Origin: a virus
Direction: 5' to 3' (one strand)
Length of the DNA: 35,391 nt
IMG/VR virus record: IMGVR_UViG_3300032322_001594
Coordinates: 1 to 35,391 of that record
A model generated the notes under the pieces. It ran no database searches and had not been told where the DNA came from. It was given only the letters and a program-made list of their open reading frames with translations. This document shows, one piece after another, positions 23,223-30,706 of this stretch. The translations under genes and the position numbers were made by a program. Within the stretch, counting starts at the first letter, position 1; the number at the start of each line of letters is the position of its first letter.

Positions 23223-23510
23223 ATGGCAAGCCTCCCAGAATATATGCACTCCTTTGAGGAAGATGCCGGCAAAGACAGCAAAGACCCGAACCAAGCGCCA
23301 AATTGCATCAGCGGGACCGATCTGGACAAAAACTTTGTCTCATGCCTGCCGATACAAGACGATGGCCCGAACGCGCCTTACAAGGTTGAGGCCGACGCGG
23401 ACGGATGGAAGCTCAAGGGGCAGCTTGTCTTGGACGTTTGCGAGAACGGCCAACCGCGCCGCATCAGAGTTTTCGGCCAGAAAATTGGAGCCGAGATACC
23501 AGAGGAGTAG
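23223..23510 (+). CDS. small tail tip protein, 95 aa
   Basis: A 95-residue acidic protein (MASLPEYMHSFEEDAGKDSK at the start; ENGQPRRIRVFGQKIGAEIP at the end). No family recognised. It begins two bases after the stop of the previous gene, so coupled translation is likely. Context suggests a tail tip part. Confidence 0.5.
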   Translation: MASLPEYMHSFEEDAGKDSKDPNQAPNCISGTDLDKNFVSCLPIQDDGPNAPYKVEADADGWKLKGQLVLDVCENGQPRRIRVFGQKIGAEIPEE

Positions 23511-23533
23511 TTTGACACCCTCGCTTGGCAAGG

Positions 23534-24628
23534 ATGCAGCCAAGGCGTTTCTATCTCGATACCCAAAGCAGGAGTTTTGTCGCCGGGCTGCAAAGTTCGT
23601 TTGCCACAAATGCACCCCTATTTTTTGGGGAGGACGTTGAGAGTATTGAGCTTTATTTCCTGCGCCCGACCGATACGCCCGCCTCTCCCTATACGGTTGA
23701 AGACTACTCGGCCAACACGGTCAAACTTGCCATCGGCCTGACCCAGCCCGCCGCGCTGCAAACCTCTTGGACGGCCACGGCTACGGCCATCACGCCGTCA
23801 ATCACAACCCTGACCAACGGCGGCGGCGGGTCAAACGAGGTGCAGAAGCTCACTTTCGCGGGCAATGCGCCAGGGGAGGGCGGCTACTCACTGACGATCC
23901 CAAGCCGCAACGTGACGGTCAGCAGCGTGGCGGCTGGCGTTTTTACAGCGGCAAACCACGGACTGCTCAACGGGCAGACGGTGACCCTTTCGGCCTTTAG
24001 CATTAGCGGCAGCACTTTCAGCAACACCACCTACATCGTGGTGCAGCGCACCAAAGACACATTCCGAATTTCGACAACCGCGGACGGGACGGCTATTAGC
24101 GCGGCGGTCACTTCTGGCGGCGGGATCGCAGCCCTGCCGGCCATAACAACGCCGCAGATTCCCTACAACGCCAACGCCTCGGATGTGCAAAACGCCTTTG
24201 TGCTGGCAGGCATTGCCGTTGCGAGCTCGCCGCAAATCATTGTCACGGGCAGCTATTCTCAGGGCTTTGTATTCACGTTTGCCAACACGCAAGCCAACAT
24301 CAATTTCGACCCGATGACGGTGAGCAGCACGCTGGCTGCTCCCAAAGGACTAAAAGCAAATCTGTCTTTCAACACCAACGAGATCGCCGCACTGATCGCG
24401 GCAGGCACGACTAGCAACCTCAAGTTTGAGGTTGAAGTGTCCGACGGCACACGCCGCCAGACTTATCAGACCACTTGCAATATTTCGGACGATATTATTG
24501 CCAGCACCTCTCCGCAGCCCGCGCCGACAGGAGCCAGCGTTAGCAGCCTGAACTTCACCGACGGGGCAGGCGGAACCTGGACCGTGAGCGTTGACCCGAA
24601 TGGTTTGCTGACAGCGACCAAAGCCTAA
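23534..24628 (+). CDS. tail fibre / tip protein, beta-rich, 364 aa
   Basis: A 364-residue protein with an N-terminal part resembling phage structural proteins (PRRFYLDTQSRSFVAGLQSS) and a long Thr/Ser/Ala/Asn-rich beta region. Around residues 135-200 is a repeat-type domain with FTAANHGLLNGQTVTL and TYIVVQRTKDTFRIST, similar to a segment of the long fibre (27414-27640). The ATG at 23534 is chosen over an upstream TTG (23525). TTGACA is 22 bases before it, right after the stop of the previous gene. It is likely a distal tail protein joining fibres. Confidence 0.6.
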   Translation: MQPRRFYLDTQSRSFVAGLQSSFATNAPLFFGEDVESIELYFLRPTDTPASPYTVEDYSANTVKLAIGLTQPAALQTSWTATATAITPSITTLTNGGGGSNEVQKLTFAGNAPGEGGYSLTIPSRNVTVSSVAAGVFTAANHGLLNGQTVTLSAFSISGSTFSNTTYIVVQRTKDTFRISTTADGTAISAAVTSGGGIAALPAITTPQIPYNANASDVQNAFVLAGIAVASSPQIIVTGSYSQGFVFTFANTQANINFDPMTVSSTLAAPKGLKANLSFNTNEIAALIAAGTTSNLKFEVEVSDGTRRQTYQTTCNISDDIIASTSPQPAPTGASVSSLNFTDGAGGTWTVSVDPNGLLTATKA

Positions 24629-24631
24629 AAC

Positions 24632-25135
24632 ATGAAAACCCTTCTCACCATCCTCCTCGCCACCCTCTGCGCGGCCACTGGCTACGGGCAGACGATCAAG
24701 ACGCTTGGCTACAACACCACCAACGGGCAGGTGGTTTATAGCGGGACGAACACTCTTAAATTTGAAAACGATGTCGTTTTCAATCAGGATGTCTCTGGCA
24801 CATATTTTGAAACAGTAAGCGGAGGCACAAACGGCGTTCAGATGACACCAGCAGGAATGCTGTTTTTAGGAACCGCAGCAGCCGTCACCCGCACCAACCT
24901 CGACCTCGGTGCCACATGGCTCACAAACGCCAACGTGACCAATTTCCGCTCGGCGATTGGCCTGTCGCTCCCGGCCCTCACCAACGCCAGCAACGTCACC
25001 ACCATGCGGGCTCTAGCGGGCAGCACAAATACAAATCAGCCGTATAGCGGAACGATTACTATAGAGTTTGACGGCAACGCTCCAATCGCGGTCGTGGTTT
25101 CAAATGGCATCATCTTGGAGGTGGGCACCTACTAA
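24632..25135 (+). CDS. fibre-like protein with a Sec signal peptide
   Basis: A 167-residue protein that begins MKTLLTILLATLCAATGYGQ: a Lys, a 13-residue hydrophobic core and a polar cleavage region, an ordinary Sec signal peptide. The rest is Asn/Thr/Gly-rich (TNLDLGATWLTNANVTNFRS), a pattern seen in tail fibre proteins. A secreted protein in the fibre cluster is odd, since virion parts assemble in the cytoplasm. It may be a cell-surface protein of lysogens, or the hydrophobic N-terminus may do another job. CTGACA is 24 bases before the ATG. Confidence 0.6.
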   Translation: MKTLLTILLATLCAATGYGQTIKTLGYNTTNGQVVYSGTNTLKFENDVVFNQDVSGTYFETVSGGTNGVQMTPAGMLFLGTAAAVTRTNLDLGATWLTNANVTNFRSAIGLSLPALTNASNVTTMRALAGSTNTNQPYSGTITIEFDGNAPIAVVVSNGIILEVGTY

Positions 25136-25320
25136 TGAGCATCCACGATCCAATCGACTTCCTTTCGCGTCCGCTTATCGGCGTCTCGACTTCGCTCGGC
25201 AGCGTGATCGTTAGCTTGCTGCCGCACCTTGAGACTGCTGCACGCTTAGGAGTCCTTGGGCTAGGCCTCATAGCGGGCCTTCTAACAGTTCGCAAGGCAT
25301 GGAGGGACCGCAACAAATGA
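25135..25320 (+). CDS. small membrane protein, holin-like candidate
   Basis: A 61-residue protein with one strong membrane segment (ARLGVLGLGLIAGLLTVRKA), a hydrophobic first half (GVSTSLGSVIVSLLP) and a basic end (KAWRDRNK). Small size, one or two membrane segments and a charged tail fit a holin, but it lies inside the fibre cluster rather than next to the amidase. The start overlaps the previous stop by one base. Confidence 0.55.
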   Translation: MSIHDPIDFLSRPLIGVSTSLGSVIVSLLPHLETAARLGVLGLGLIAGLLTVRKAWRDRNK

Positions 25321-25679
25321 GCGAGCTCTACGGTAAATGCCCCGCAGAGGTTGATCTCTGTCTTCCTCAGGGCCAAACATGGGACACCACCCTGCTCTGG
25401 GAGTCCGATGGCGACCCGGTAGATCTCACCGGCTGGACGGCGCGCATGATGCTCCGCACCACGGCAGAAGCCGCATCGCCCACGGTATCGCTCTCCACCG
25501 CAACCAGCACCATGACGGCGTTGAGCAGCGGCGTGATCGGTTTGTCCTATTCTGCCGTCTCCTCGGCCGCCATCACTGCCGCAACCTACCTTTACGACCT
25601 CGAAGTCGTAAACCCATCCGGCGCAGTGCGCAGGCTCATGGAAGGCCGCGCTGTCGTGAGCCGCGAGATTACCCGCTAA
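25317..25679 (+). CDS. fibre-associated phage protein (BppU-like N-terminal pattern)
   Basis: A 120-residue protein with PVDLTGWTARMMLRTT, then TYLYDLEVVNPSGAVRRLMEG and VSREITR at the end. This order (DLTG.TARM, YDLelv...G.v.RLl.G, eVTR) is common in a family of phage proteins encoded before tail fibres, resembling the N-terminal domain of BppU-type baseplate proteins. It is probably an adaptor between the tail tip and the fibres. The ATG overlaps the previous stop; GGAGGG lies upstream. Confidence 0.65.
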   Translation: MSELYGKCPAEVDLCLPQGQTWDTTLLWESDGDPVDLTGWTARMMLRTTAEAASPTVSLSTATSTMTALSSGVIGLSYSAVSSAAITAATYLYDLEVVNPSGAVRRLMEGRAVVSREITR

Positions 25680-25683
25680 TCAC

Positions 25684-26364
25684 ATGGGCGAGACGATCAC
25701 AATACGCACGGGTTCCTCAACCGATGTCATCAAGGTCATCGAGCGAGGCCCGCAGGGGCCGCAGGGCGCTGCCGGGGCAGGGCTGACTACGCTTACGCAA
25801 ACCGGCGATATGCTCTACCGAGACGCAACCGGCGGGCAGCGCCTCGGCATCGGCACCGCAGGCCAGATTTTGAAGGTCAACTCTGGCGGAACAGCACCCG
25901 AATGGGGTGCAGCCCCGGCGAGCGGTGTGTCTTCGGTTAATGGCGCAACGGGCGCGGTCACGATCCCGTCATTTTCGTATGGCTTTGGCGGCTCTGGCCT
26001 CGTGCCGCAGGCGTCTGGCGGTGACGCATACAAATTTCTGAAGGGAGATGGAACTTGGGCCGACACTCCAGACTACGTTAGCGCCTCCGAAGTCGAAACC
26101 GACTATTTTGACAGAGGCACGAGCGATGCCGCAACACGATCTGGAACGGGCGGTCAAAAACGATATCAAGTCGTATTAGCTAATGACTCGCGGCTAACCG
26201 ACAATCGCCGTCCGGCGACTATGTTTCCTGCTCCATCCAGCCCCACCGACCGGAATGATCAACCAGTCGGGACTCTCTCTTACGATGGTGCCTATCTGTA
26301 TTTTTTAATGAACATCACAAACGTGGGCCAAAGATGGCTTCGTGTTCCCGTGGCGGCTTGGTAA
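25684..26364 (+). CDS. tail fibre protein with short collagen-like segment
   Basis: A 226-residue protein. After an N-terminal ITIRTGSSTDVIKVIERG comes a short collagen-like repeat (GPQGPQGAAGAG, residues 22-33). Fibre repeats follow (LTQTGDMLYRDATGGQRLGI, then GTAGQILKVNSGGTAPEWGA), a common shaft motif of phage fibres. The C-terminus is aromatic (LSYDGAYLYFLMNI). It is probably a trimeric fibre that binds the host surface. Confidence 0.7.
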   Translation: MGETITIRTGSSTDVIKVIERGPQGPQGAAGAGLTTLTQTGDMLYRDATGGQRLGIGTAGQILKVNSGGTAPEWGAAPASGVSSVNGATGAVTIPSFSYGFGGSGLVPQASGGDAYKFLKGDGTWADTPDYVSASEVETDYFDRGTSDAATRSGTGGQKRYQVVLANDSRLTDNRRPATMFPAPSSPTDRNDQPVGTLSYDGAYLYFLMNITNVGQRWLRVPVAAW

Positions 26365-26369
26365 TTCTC

Positions 26370-28616
26370 ATGGCCCTCAACGACATCAAAGTCCCCAAAG
26401 AAAACGCGAGCGGCACGTTTGACGAAATTGCTCTTGCCGCGTCCGACCTCAAACTCGGCACCACCGCCAACCTCCCGCTCAAGACAGGCACAGGCGGCGT
26501 AGTCGAGGCGGGTTCATTCGGAACGGCGGCAGGGACGTTTTGCGAGGGTAATGATGCTCGGTTGAGTGATGCGAGGACGCCAAGCAGCACCCTCGCGCAC
26601 AAACAATCCCATTCTACAGGCGGCACGGATGCGCTGGACCCCAGCGATATTGGGGCACAGTCGATTTTTGCAGTTGAAAGCCTCGTCATTACGACAGCAT
26701 CTCAAGTTAATCTTACAGCAGCACGCGCTAAGATTTTTGATATAGTTCAGTATGCAGGGCAACAGGTCGACGTAAAATTGCCATCAACCAACGCAATGGC
26801 AGGTGATGTGTTTGTATTTCGATGGGGAACAGGCAATGATTCCATCAGAATTATTAATTCGTCCACGCCCGTGCCAATCACCATAGTTTCTGGCGGACAG
26901 CAAAAGCGACTTATTCGTGGATCAATGGACTCATGGAGTCTCATCCCCGTTGATACCCATACGCACGTTGTCGCAGACGTAACAGGCGCAGCCGCCAGCG
27001 GCTCCATCACCTCCAGCGGCCTCACCCAAGCCACCGCCCGCATCCTCGGAAGAACGACCGCCAGCACAGGTGCCATCGAAGAGATCACAATCGGATCGGG
27101 CCTTTCGCTTTCGGCGGGGGAGCTTTCGGCTACGGGTGCAGGCATCCCTGCTACGATTGTGGACGCCAAAGGCGACCTCATCGTGGCCTCGGCGGCAGAC
27201 GCCGTGGCGCGGCTCCCCGTGGGCGGGACGAACGGCCATGTGCTGACAGTCGATTCGGCTGAGACTTTGGGAGTGAAATGGGCGGCGGCGGCAGGTGGAG
27301 TTGGCGGCAGCACAGGCTCCACCGACAATTCTATTTTGCGGAGTGACGGCACGGGGGGTAGCACGTTGCAAGCCAGCGCCATCGTCATCGAAGACGCCGT
27401 TTCGCCATTCAATATTACAGGCGATGCAGGAACGGACATCATTACGGCAGTCGGCCACAACTACACAGCCAACCAAGGCGTCCGCTTCCCAACACTGACA
27501 GGCGGCAGCGGCCTAACCGCAGCAACCACCAACTACTTCGTCCGCGACATTTCTGGCAACACGTTCAAAGTCTCCACAGCGAGCGGCGGCTCGGCGGTCA
27601 ACTTCACGACCAACATCACGGCGGGGACGGTGATTGCCATGCAGGCAAATGTCGCCATCGTCAACAATTCGTCGGAAACAAATTCGGCATTGGTGCTGAC
27701 GCCGAAAGGCACTGGCGCATTCATTGTCGGCCCGAGGCCAGACGGCGCGGCCACGGTTGGCGGCAACCCACGGGGCGCAAGCGCCGTGGATCTGCAAACA
27801 ATACGCACAGCCGCGACACAAGTTGCCAGCGGCATCAATTCATTTGCCTGCGGCGCGAGCAACACAGCCAGCGGAGAAAATTCTTTTGTTGCCTGCGGCA
27901 CTGGCAACCTCGCCAGTGGGTCTCGGGCGGCGGTGCTTGGCGGATACAACAGCACGGCGTCAGGCAACAACGCAGTCGTTCTTGGCGCGCTAAATACGGC
28001 AGCAGGAGAGACTGCTGTTGTTTGTGGCGGTTATACCAACAGCGCAAGCGCAAGCGAGGCGGGCGTGTTTGGCGGCAATACCAACAGCGCAACCTCCGCA
28101 CGCGCTGTCGTAGTCGGCGGCAACGGGAACACAGCGTCTGCCGATTCAGCGATTTGCCTCGGCTCAAAAGAAGCGAGGGCTGACAGGTTCGCCATTCAAG
28201 CTCACTCCGCTGGAGCCTTTGCGGCGGGAGGTGATGCCCAGCGAATCCGCGCTGTCCTACGCTGCAAGACCACCACAAATGCAGCCGTGGAAATGGCTCT
28301 TAACGGCACTACGACCTATCTTACAATTCCCAGCGGCAAGGTTATATTCTGTAACATAAAAGTGGTCGGCGTAAAATCGGACGGCGCAGTAGTCGCAACC
28401 TACGAGCGGCAATATGCGGCCAAGAATGTGGCGGGGACGAGCAGTGAAGTGTTTGCCCCAGTAACTATCGGCACGGACAACGCCGCATCGACATCTCTGG
28501 AAGTCGCAACGGTGGACGCAGGCGACTACATCAGAATCCGCCCAACTGGAATCACATCTGAAATATGGCGCTGGGTCGCCAGCGTGGACGCCGTGGAGGT
28601 CGCATATGGAAGCTAA
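26370..28616 (+). CDS. long tail fibre with YadA-like head repeats
   Basis: A 748-residue protein. The N-terminus (LNDIKVPKENASGTFDEIAL) is a common fibre start. The middle has shaft motifs (IVDAKGDLIVASAADAVARL; HVLTVDSAETLGVKWAA). Residues ~490-600 hold about eight 14-16-residue repeats of the YadA-head type (NTASGENSFVACGTGN; STASGNNAVVLGALN; NTASADSAICLGS), known from trimeric autotransporter adhesins. The final ~150 residues form a separate domain. It is probably the main receptor-binding fibre. It overlaps the next gene by 11 bases. No Shine-Dalgarno sequence is visible. Confidence 0.75.
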   Translation: MALNDIKVPKENASGTFDEIALAASDLKLGTTANLPLKTGTGGVVEAGSFGTAAGTFCEGNDARLSDARTPSSTLAHKQSHSTGGTDALDPSDIGAQSIFAVESLVITTASQVNLTAARAKIFDIVQYAGQQVDVKLPSTNAMAGDVFVFRWGTGNDSIRIINSSTPVPITIVSGGQQKRLIRGSMDSWSLIPVDTHTHVVADVTGAAASGSITSSGLTQATARILGRTTASTGAIEEITIGSGLSLSAGELSATGAGIPATIVDAKGDLIVASAADAVARLPVGGTNGHVLTVDSAETLGVKWAAAAGGVGGSTGSTDNSILRSDGTGGSTLQASAIVIEDAVSPFNITGDAGTDIITAVGHNYTANQGVRFPTLTGGSGLTAATTNYFVRDISGNTFKVSTASGGSAVNFTTNITAGTVIAMQANVAIVNNSSETNSALVLTPKGTGAFIVGPRPDGAATVGGNPRGASAVDLQTIRTAATQVASGINSFACGASNTASGENSFVACGTGNLASGSRAAVLGGYNSTASGNNAVVLGALNTAAGETAVVCGGYTNSASASEAGVFGGNTNSATSARAVVVGGNGNTASADSAICLGSKEARADRFAIQAHSAGAFAAGGDAQRIRAVLRCKTTTNAAVEMALNGTTTYLTIPSGKVIFCNIKVVGVKSDGAVVATYERQYAAKNVAGTSSEVFAPVTIGTDNAASTSLEVATVDAGDYIRIRPTGITSEIWRWVASVDAVEVAYGS

Positions 28617-29082
28617 TCAAATGTTCACAGTCGGCCTTGTGCCGTCACAGCAACTCGTCAGTCTTCTCACCGATGACCAAGGCAACTGGCGCGATGTGCC
28701 AGAGGGCGAATCCGTAGTGCCGCTGGTCAAAATCCCGAAGCCCGAAGGAGCATGGGAGCCGAATGTGGTTTGGTTTGAGGATCGTGTGGAGCGGCAGTGG
28801 GTCGCGGCAACGCCTGCGCCTGTGCCGACCTTCACCGCAGAGCAAATCGTCAGCCAATACTTCTCGCCCTACCAAACGCTTGCCCTCCAGCGTTTTGAAA
28901 TGGCCCTCCTCCAAGCAGGCAAACCTCTCGGCGTGAAGATGACCGCCTGCAAGCAATGGTTGGAATCCGTGATGCTGGGCTGGGCGATGAATCCTGTCGC
29001 TGCACCTGCGGCCAGTTTCGGAATCCCTGCGGCATCGTTTGAACAGGCCAGTGCGGAGGCTGTCACCGATCTCGCAGGGTAG
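28606..29082 (+). CDS. fibre-associated or fibre assembly protein, 158 aa
   Basis: A 158-residue protein: a beta-like N-terminal half (FTVGLVPSQQLVSLLTDDQG) and a helical C-terminal half (FTAEQIVSQYFSPYQTLALQ). It lies directly after the long fibre, overlapping by 11 bases, with GGAGG six bases before the ATG. By place it could be a fibre assembly chaperone or a small fibre partner. No known motif. Confidence 0.55.
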   Translation: MEANQMFTVGLVPSQQLVSLLTDDQGNWRDVPEGESVVPLVKIPKPEGAWEPNVVWFEDRVERQWVAATPAPVPTFTAEQIVSQYFSPYQTLALQRFEMALLQAGKPLGVKMTACKQWLESVMLGWAMNPVAAPAASFGIPAASFEQASAEAVTDLAG

Positions 29083-29104
29083 GCTTTGACACCCCGCAAG
29101 GGGC

Positions 29105-29266
29105 ATGAACTGGAAGACCACCGCCACGGGCATTATCACGGCAGTTTGTGCCGCTCTCGGAATAGCGAAAGCACTTATCAACGGGCAACCGTTTGATCCG
29201 GCCTTGATCCCCGCCGCGCTGGCCGGGATCGGTCTCATCTTCGCCGCCGACGCAAAGAAGAAGTAG
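29105..29266 (+). CDS. small membrane protein, holin-like
   Basis: A 53-residue protein with two weak hydrophobic segments (TATGIITAVCAALGIAKALI; ALIPAALAGIGLIFAA) and a Lys-rich end (DAKKK). The start MNWKTTATG is the beginning seen in many small phage proteins next to lysis genes. Together with the lipoprotein and amidase genes it forms a lysis cassette, so a holin role is likely. TTGACA is 19 bases before the ATG (29086-29091). Confidence 0.6.
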   Translation: MNWKTTATGIITAVCAALGIAKALINGQPFDPALIPAALAGIGLIFAADAKKK

Positions 29267-29268
29267 CC

Positions 29269-29409
29269 ATGCGCCTCACTCTCCTGGCGCTGGCCGCGCT
29301 TTGCCTCACCGGCTGCGCGGGATGGAAACTTGGCGGCGGCTACCGCTTCGATACAAAAGAGTTTTTTCTGCAAATCGAGCGCCCGCTTGAGCCCTCGCTG
29401 AAAAAGTGA
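29269..29409 (+). CDS. small lipoprotein, possible outer spanin (Rz1-like)
   Basis: A 46-residue protein with a lipoprotein signal: MRLTLLALAALCLTGC, with lipobox LTGC. The mature part is only ~31 residues. Small lipoproteins in lysis cassettes often are outer-membrane spanins, which implies a host with an outer membrane. No inner-membrane spanin (Rz) partner is seen beside it, which weakens the assignment. It begins two bases after the holin-like stop and overlaps the amidase start. Confidence 0.65.
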   Translation: MRLTLLALAALCLTGCAGWKLGGGYRFDTKEFFLQIERPLEPSLKK

Positions 29410-30044
29410 ACTTCCTGCAATGGTTCCAAAAACTCTGGCGCAAGCCATCAAACGCTGGCCGACCGCCGACCTCGCAGAACTGTTCCTCCTCGTTAAGCTC
29501 CAACTTGACAAGCGAGCCGCGCACCACCGCAAAGGCGGCGGCATCGAAGCCGAAGTCGCCAAGCGCAACAAAGTATCCCGAAAAGATACTAAATAGCCCG
29601 AACGTCAGCAAGGGCAGGCGCATCACGCCGAAGGCCATCGTCCTGCACCACACCGCAGGCTCCTACCAAGGCAGTGTCGCATGGTGTATGAACCCGGCGA
29701 GCAAGGTCAGCTACCACTGCATCGTCGCCAAAGACGGCAGGCGCTCTACGCTGGCCGATCCAGACGAACGATGCTGGCACGCTGGCGTTTCGTTTTGGCG
29801 GGGCAAGCGCGACCTCAACTCGTGGAGCATCGGCGCGGCTTTTGAGGGCGATACCTATGACCGCGAGTTGGGCGAGACGGAGATGGAGAGCATGGCCGAA
29901 TACCTCGTGCCGCTCATGCGGAAATACGGACTCACGTTGGCCGATGTGACCGACCACCGCACCGTTTCGCCGGGGCGGAAGGATGATCTGGCTCCAATGG
30001 AGTTGGCGCGTTTTCGCCGTTATCTGATCGACCGACAGCTTTAA
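29406..30044 (+). CDS. N-acetylmuramoyl-L-alanine amidase (amidase_2/PGRP), endolysin
   Basis: A 212-residue protein. Residues ~75-212 are an amidase_2 domain: AIVLHHTAGS (zinc ligand His), VSYHCIVAKDGR, CWHAGVSFW, the SIGAAFEG strand and VTDHRTVSPGRKDD (second zinc His and the catalytic region). It cuts peptidoglycan stem peptides from the sugar chain at lysis. The first ~70 residues are Ser/Lys/Pro-rich and low in complexity, with no signal peptide. In this part another frame looks more like a real gene (29420-29596). The start GTG 29406 overlaps the lipoprotein stop; no later ATG exists before the domain. Confidence 0.85.
   Translation: MNFLQWFQKLWRKPSNAGRPPTSQNCSSSLSSNLTSEPRTTAKAAASKPKSPSATKYPEKILNSPNVSKGRRITPKAIVLHHTAGSYQGSVAWCMNPASKVSYHCIVAKDGRRSTLADPDERCWHAGVSFWRGKRDLNSWSIGAAFEGDTYDRELGETEMESMAEYLVPLMRKYGLTLADVTDHRTVSPGRKDDLAPMELARFRRYLIDRQL
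29420..29596 (+). CDS. possible overprinted small gene inside the amidase 5' part, 58 aa
   Basis: An ATG frame that starts MVPKTLAQAIKRWPTADLAE, continues LFLLVKLQLDKRAAHHRKGG and ends KRNKVSRKDTK. It is shifted relative to the amidase frame. Its codon use (many Gcc, Ctc, Aag) and its amphipathic helices look more natural than the low-complexity amidase frame over the same bases. It has no Shine-Dalgarno sequence. It could be a true overlapping gene, or the remnant of a separate gene into which the amidase start has extended. Confidence 0.4.
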   Translation: MVPKTLAQAIKRWPTADLAELFLLVKLQLDKRAAHHRKGGGIEAEVAKRNKVSRKDTK

Positions 30045-30075
30045 CCACTGCACAAAAAATGAAAGGAGGACACCT

Positions 30076-30216
30076 ATGCACCGATCAACCGAGCTTGGCC
30101 TTTTTTATGGGCCGTATGGCGGCGTCGGCTACGTCGAGCGCATCAGTCCGAATCGCCGTGCGCGGCGGTTCAGCCTGCGGCGTTTGTTCAGACGTTTGCT
30201 GACGCTGATGGCCTAA
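30076..30216 (+). CDS. small Arg-rich protein, 46 aa, with the strongest ribosome site in the window
   Basis: A 46-residue protein beginning MHRSTELGLFYGPYGGVGYV and ending in an Arg/Leu-rich segment (RRFSLRRLFRRLLTLMA). AAAGGAGG lies 7 bases before the ATG. Gly/Tyr in the first half and a basic amphipathic helix at the end suggest contact with membrane or nucleic acid. No family recognised. It comes after the amidase and overlaps the end of the minus-strand membrane gene by four bases. Confidence 0.55.
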   Translation: MHRSTELGLFYGPYGGVGYVERISPNRRARRFSLRRLFRRLLTLMA

Positions 30217-30365
30217 CGATAACCAGCCGCGATAGCTAAAAATCCGCCGTTGGCGCAGGCATAGAACAGGAAGCACGTTCCGAGGGCTGGCTGTCCTTGG
30301 CTCCAGAATCCGTAGGCCGTCCAAAGGTAGCAGACGGTGGTGATGACGAGGGGCCAGAAGGTCAT
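30213..30365 (-). CDS. small two-segment membrane protein, 50 aa
   Basis: A 50-residue, almost wholly hydrophobic protein with two membrane segments (FWPLVITTVCYLWTAYGFW; PALGTCFLFYACANGGFLAI). It is the last gene of the minus-strand group; its start overlaps the SprT-like stop (ATGA). Possible roles include superinfection exclusion or holin, but this is unproven. Confidence 0.55.
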   Translation of the reverse strand: MTFWPLVITTVCYLWTAYGFWSQGQPALGTCFLFYACANGGFLAIAAGYR

Positions 30366-30706
30366 GCTGCTTTGTGCCTGCCAATGCTGATCTTTCCGTC
30401 GTTGCAGCGCGTAGCCGCCCAGCGAACCACGCAGCACACCAGCCGCTCAAGATCGCGCACATGGGTTTCGTCCGTAGGCGCGATGCAAGCGTGCGTTAGT
30501 TCGTGCGTGACGATGCCCAGCAAGTCGCCCTCAACCGCTTTTGGAGATAGCCAAATCGTGCGCCGCTTGTAGTGGCAAAGCCCGTCGAGCTTTTCTTTAT
30601 CGGGCGGGCGCTCCACGCGCACTCTCCACCATTGGCCGTCGAGCTTAAAGCGCATCGTGGGCACGGGTTTCTTGCGCTTGCGTGATGCTGTGGCGCGCTT
30701 CTTCAT
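30362..30706 (-). CDS. SprT-like zinc metallopeptidase
   Basis: A 114-residue protein with a basic N-terminus (MKKRATASRKRKKPVP) and a HELTH zinc-protease motif (residues 68-72, in LGIVTHELTHACIAPTDETH). The short size and the motif in the helix are like SprT/WLM-type metallopeptidases and small phage peptidases. A third zinc ligand may be His82 or Glu87. Its targets are unknown. ATG 30706 overlaps the stop of the winged-helix gene (ATGA); GAGG is close upstream. It may be expressed in the lysogen with the neighbouring genes. Confidence 0.7.
   Translation of the reverse strand: MKKRATASRKRKKPVPTMRFKLDGQWWRVRVERPPDKEKLDGLCHYKRRTIWLSPKAVEGDLLGIVTHELTHACIAPTDETHVRDLERLVCCVVRWAATRCNDGKISIGRHKAA

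Noticed and set aside
26108-26113. TTGACA inside the collagen-like fibre gene
   Set aside because: The next ATG (18 bases on) is out of frame and followed by no sensible gene; taken as chance.
27830-28170. CRISPR array or diversity-generating repeat region
   Set aside because: The repeats are protein-level YadA-like repeats with varying DNA; no spacer structure, no reverse transcriptase gene, no template repeat.
29514-29519. TTGACA inside the amidase gene
   Set aside because: No start codon at the usual distance; probably chance.
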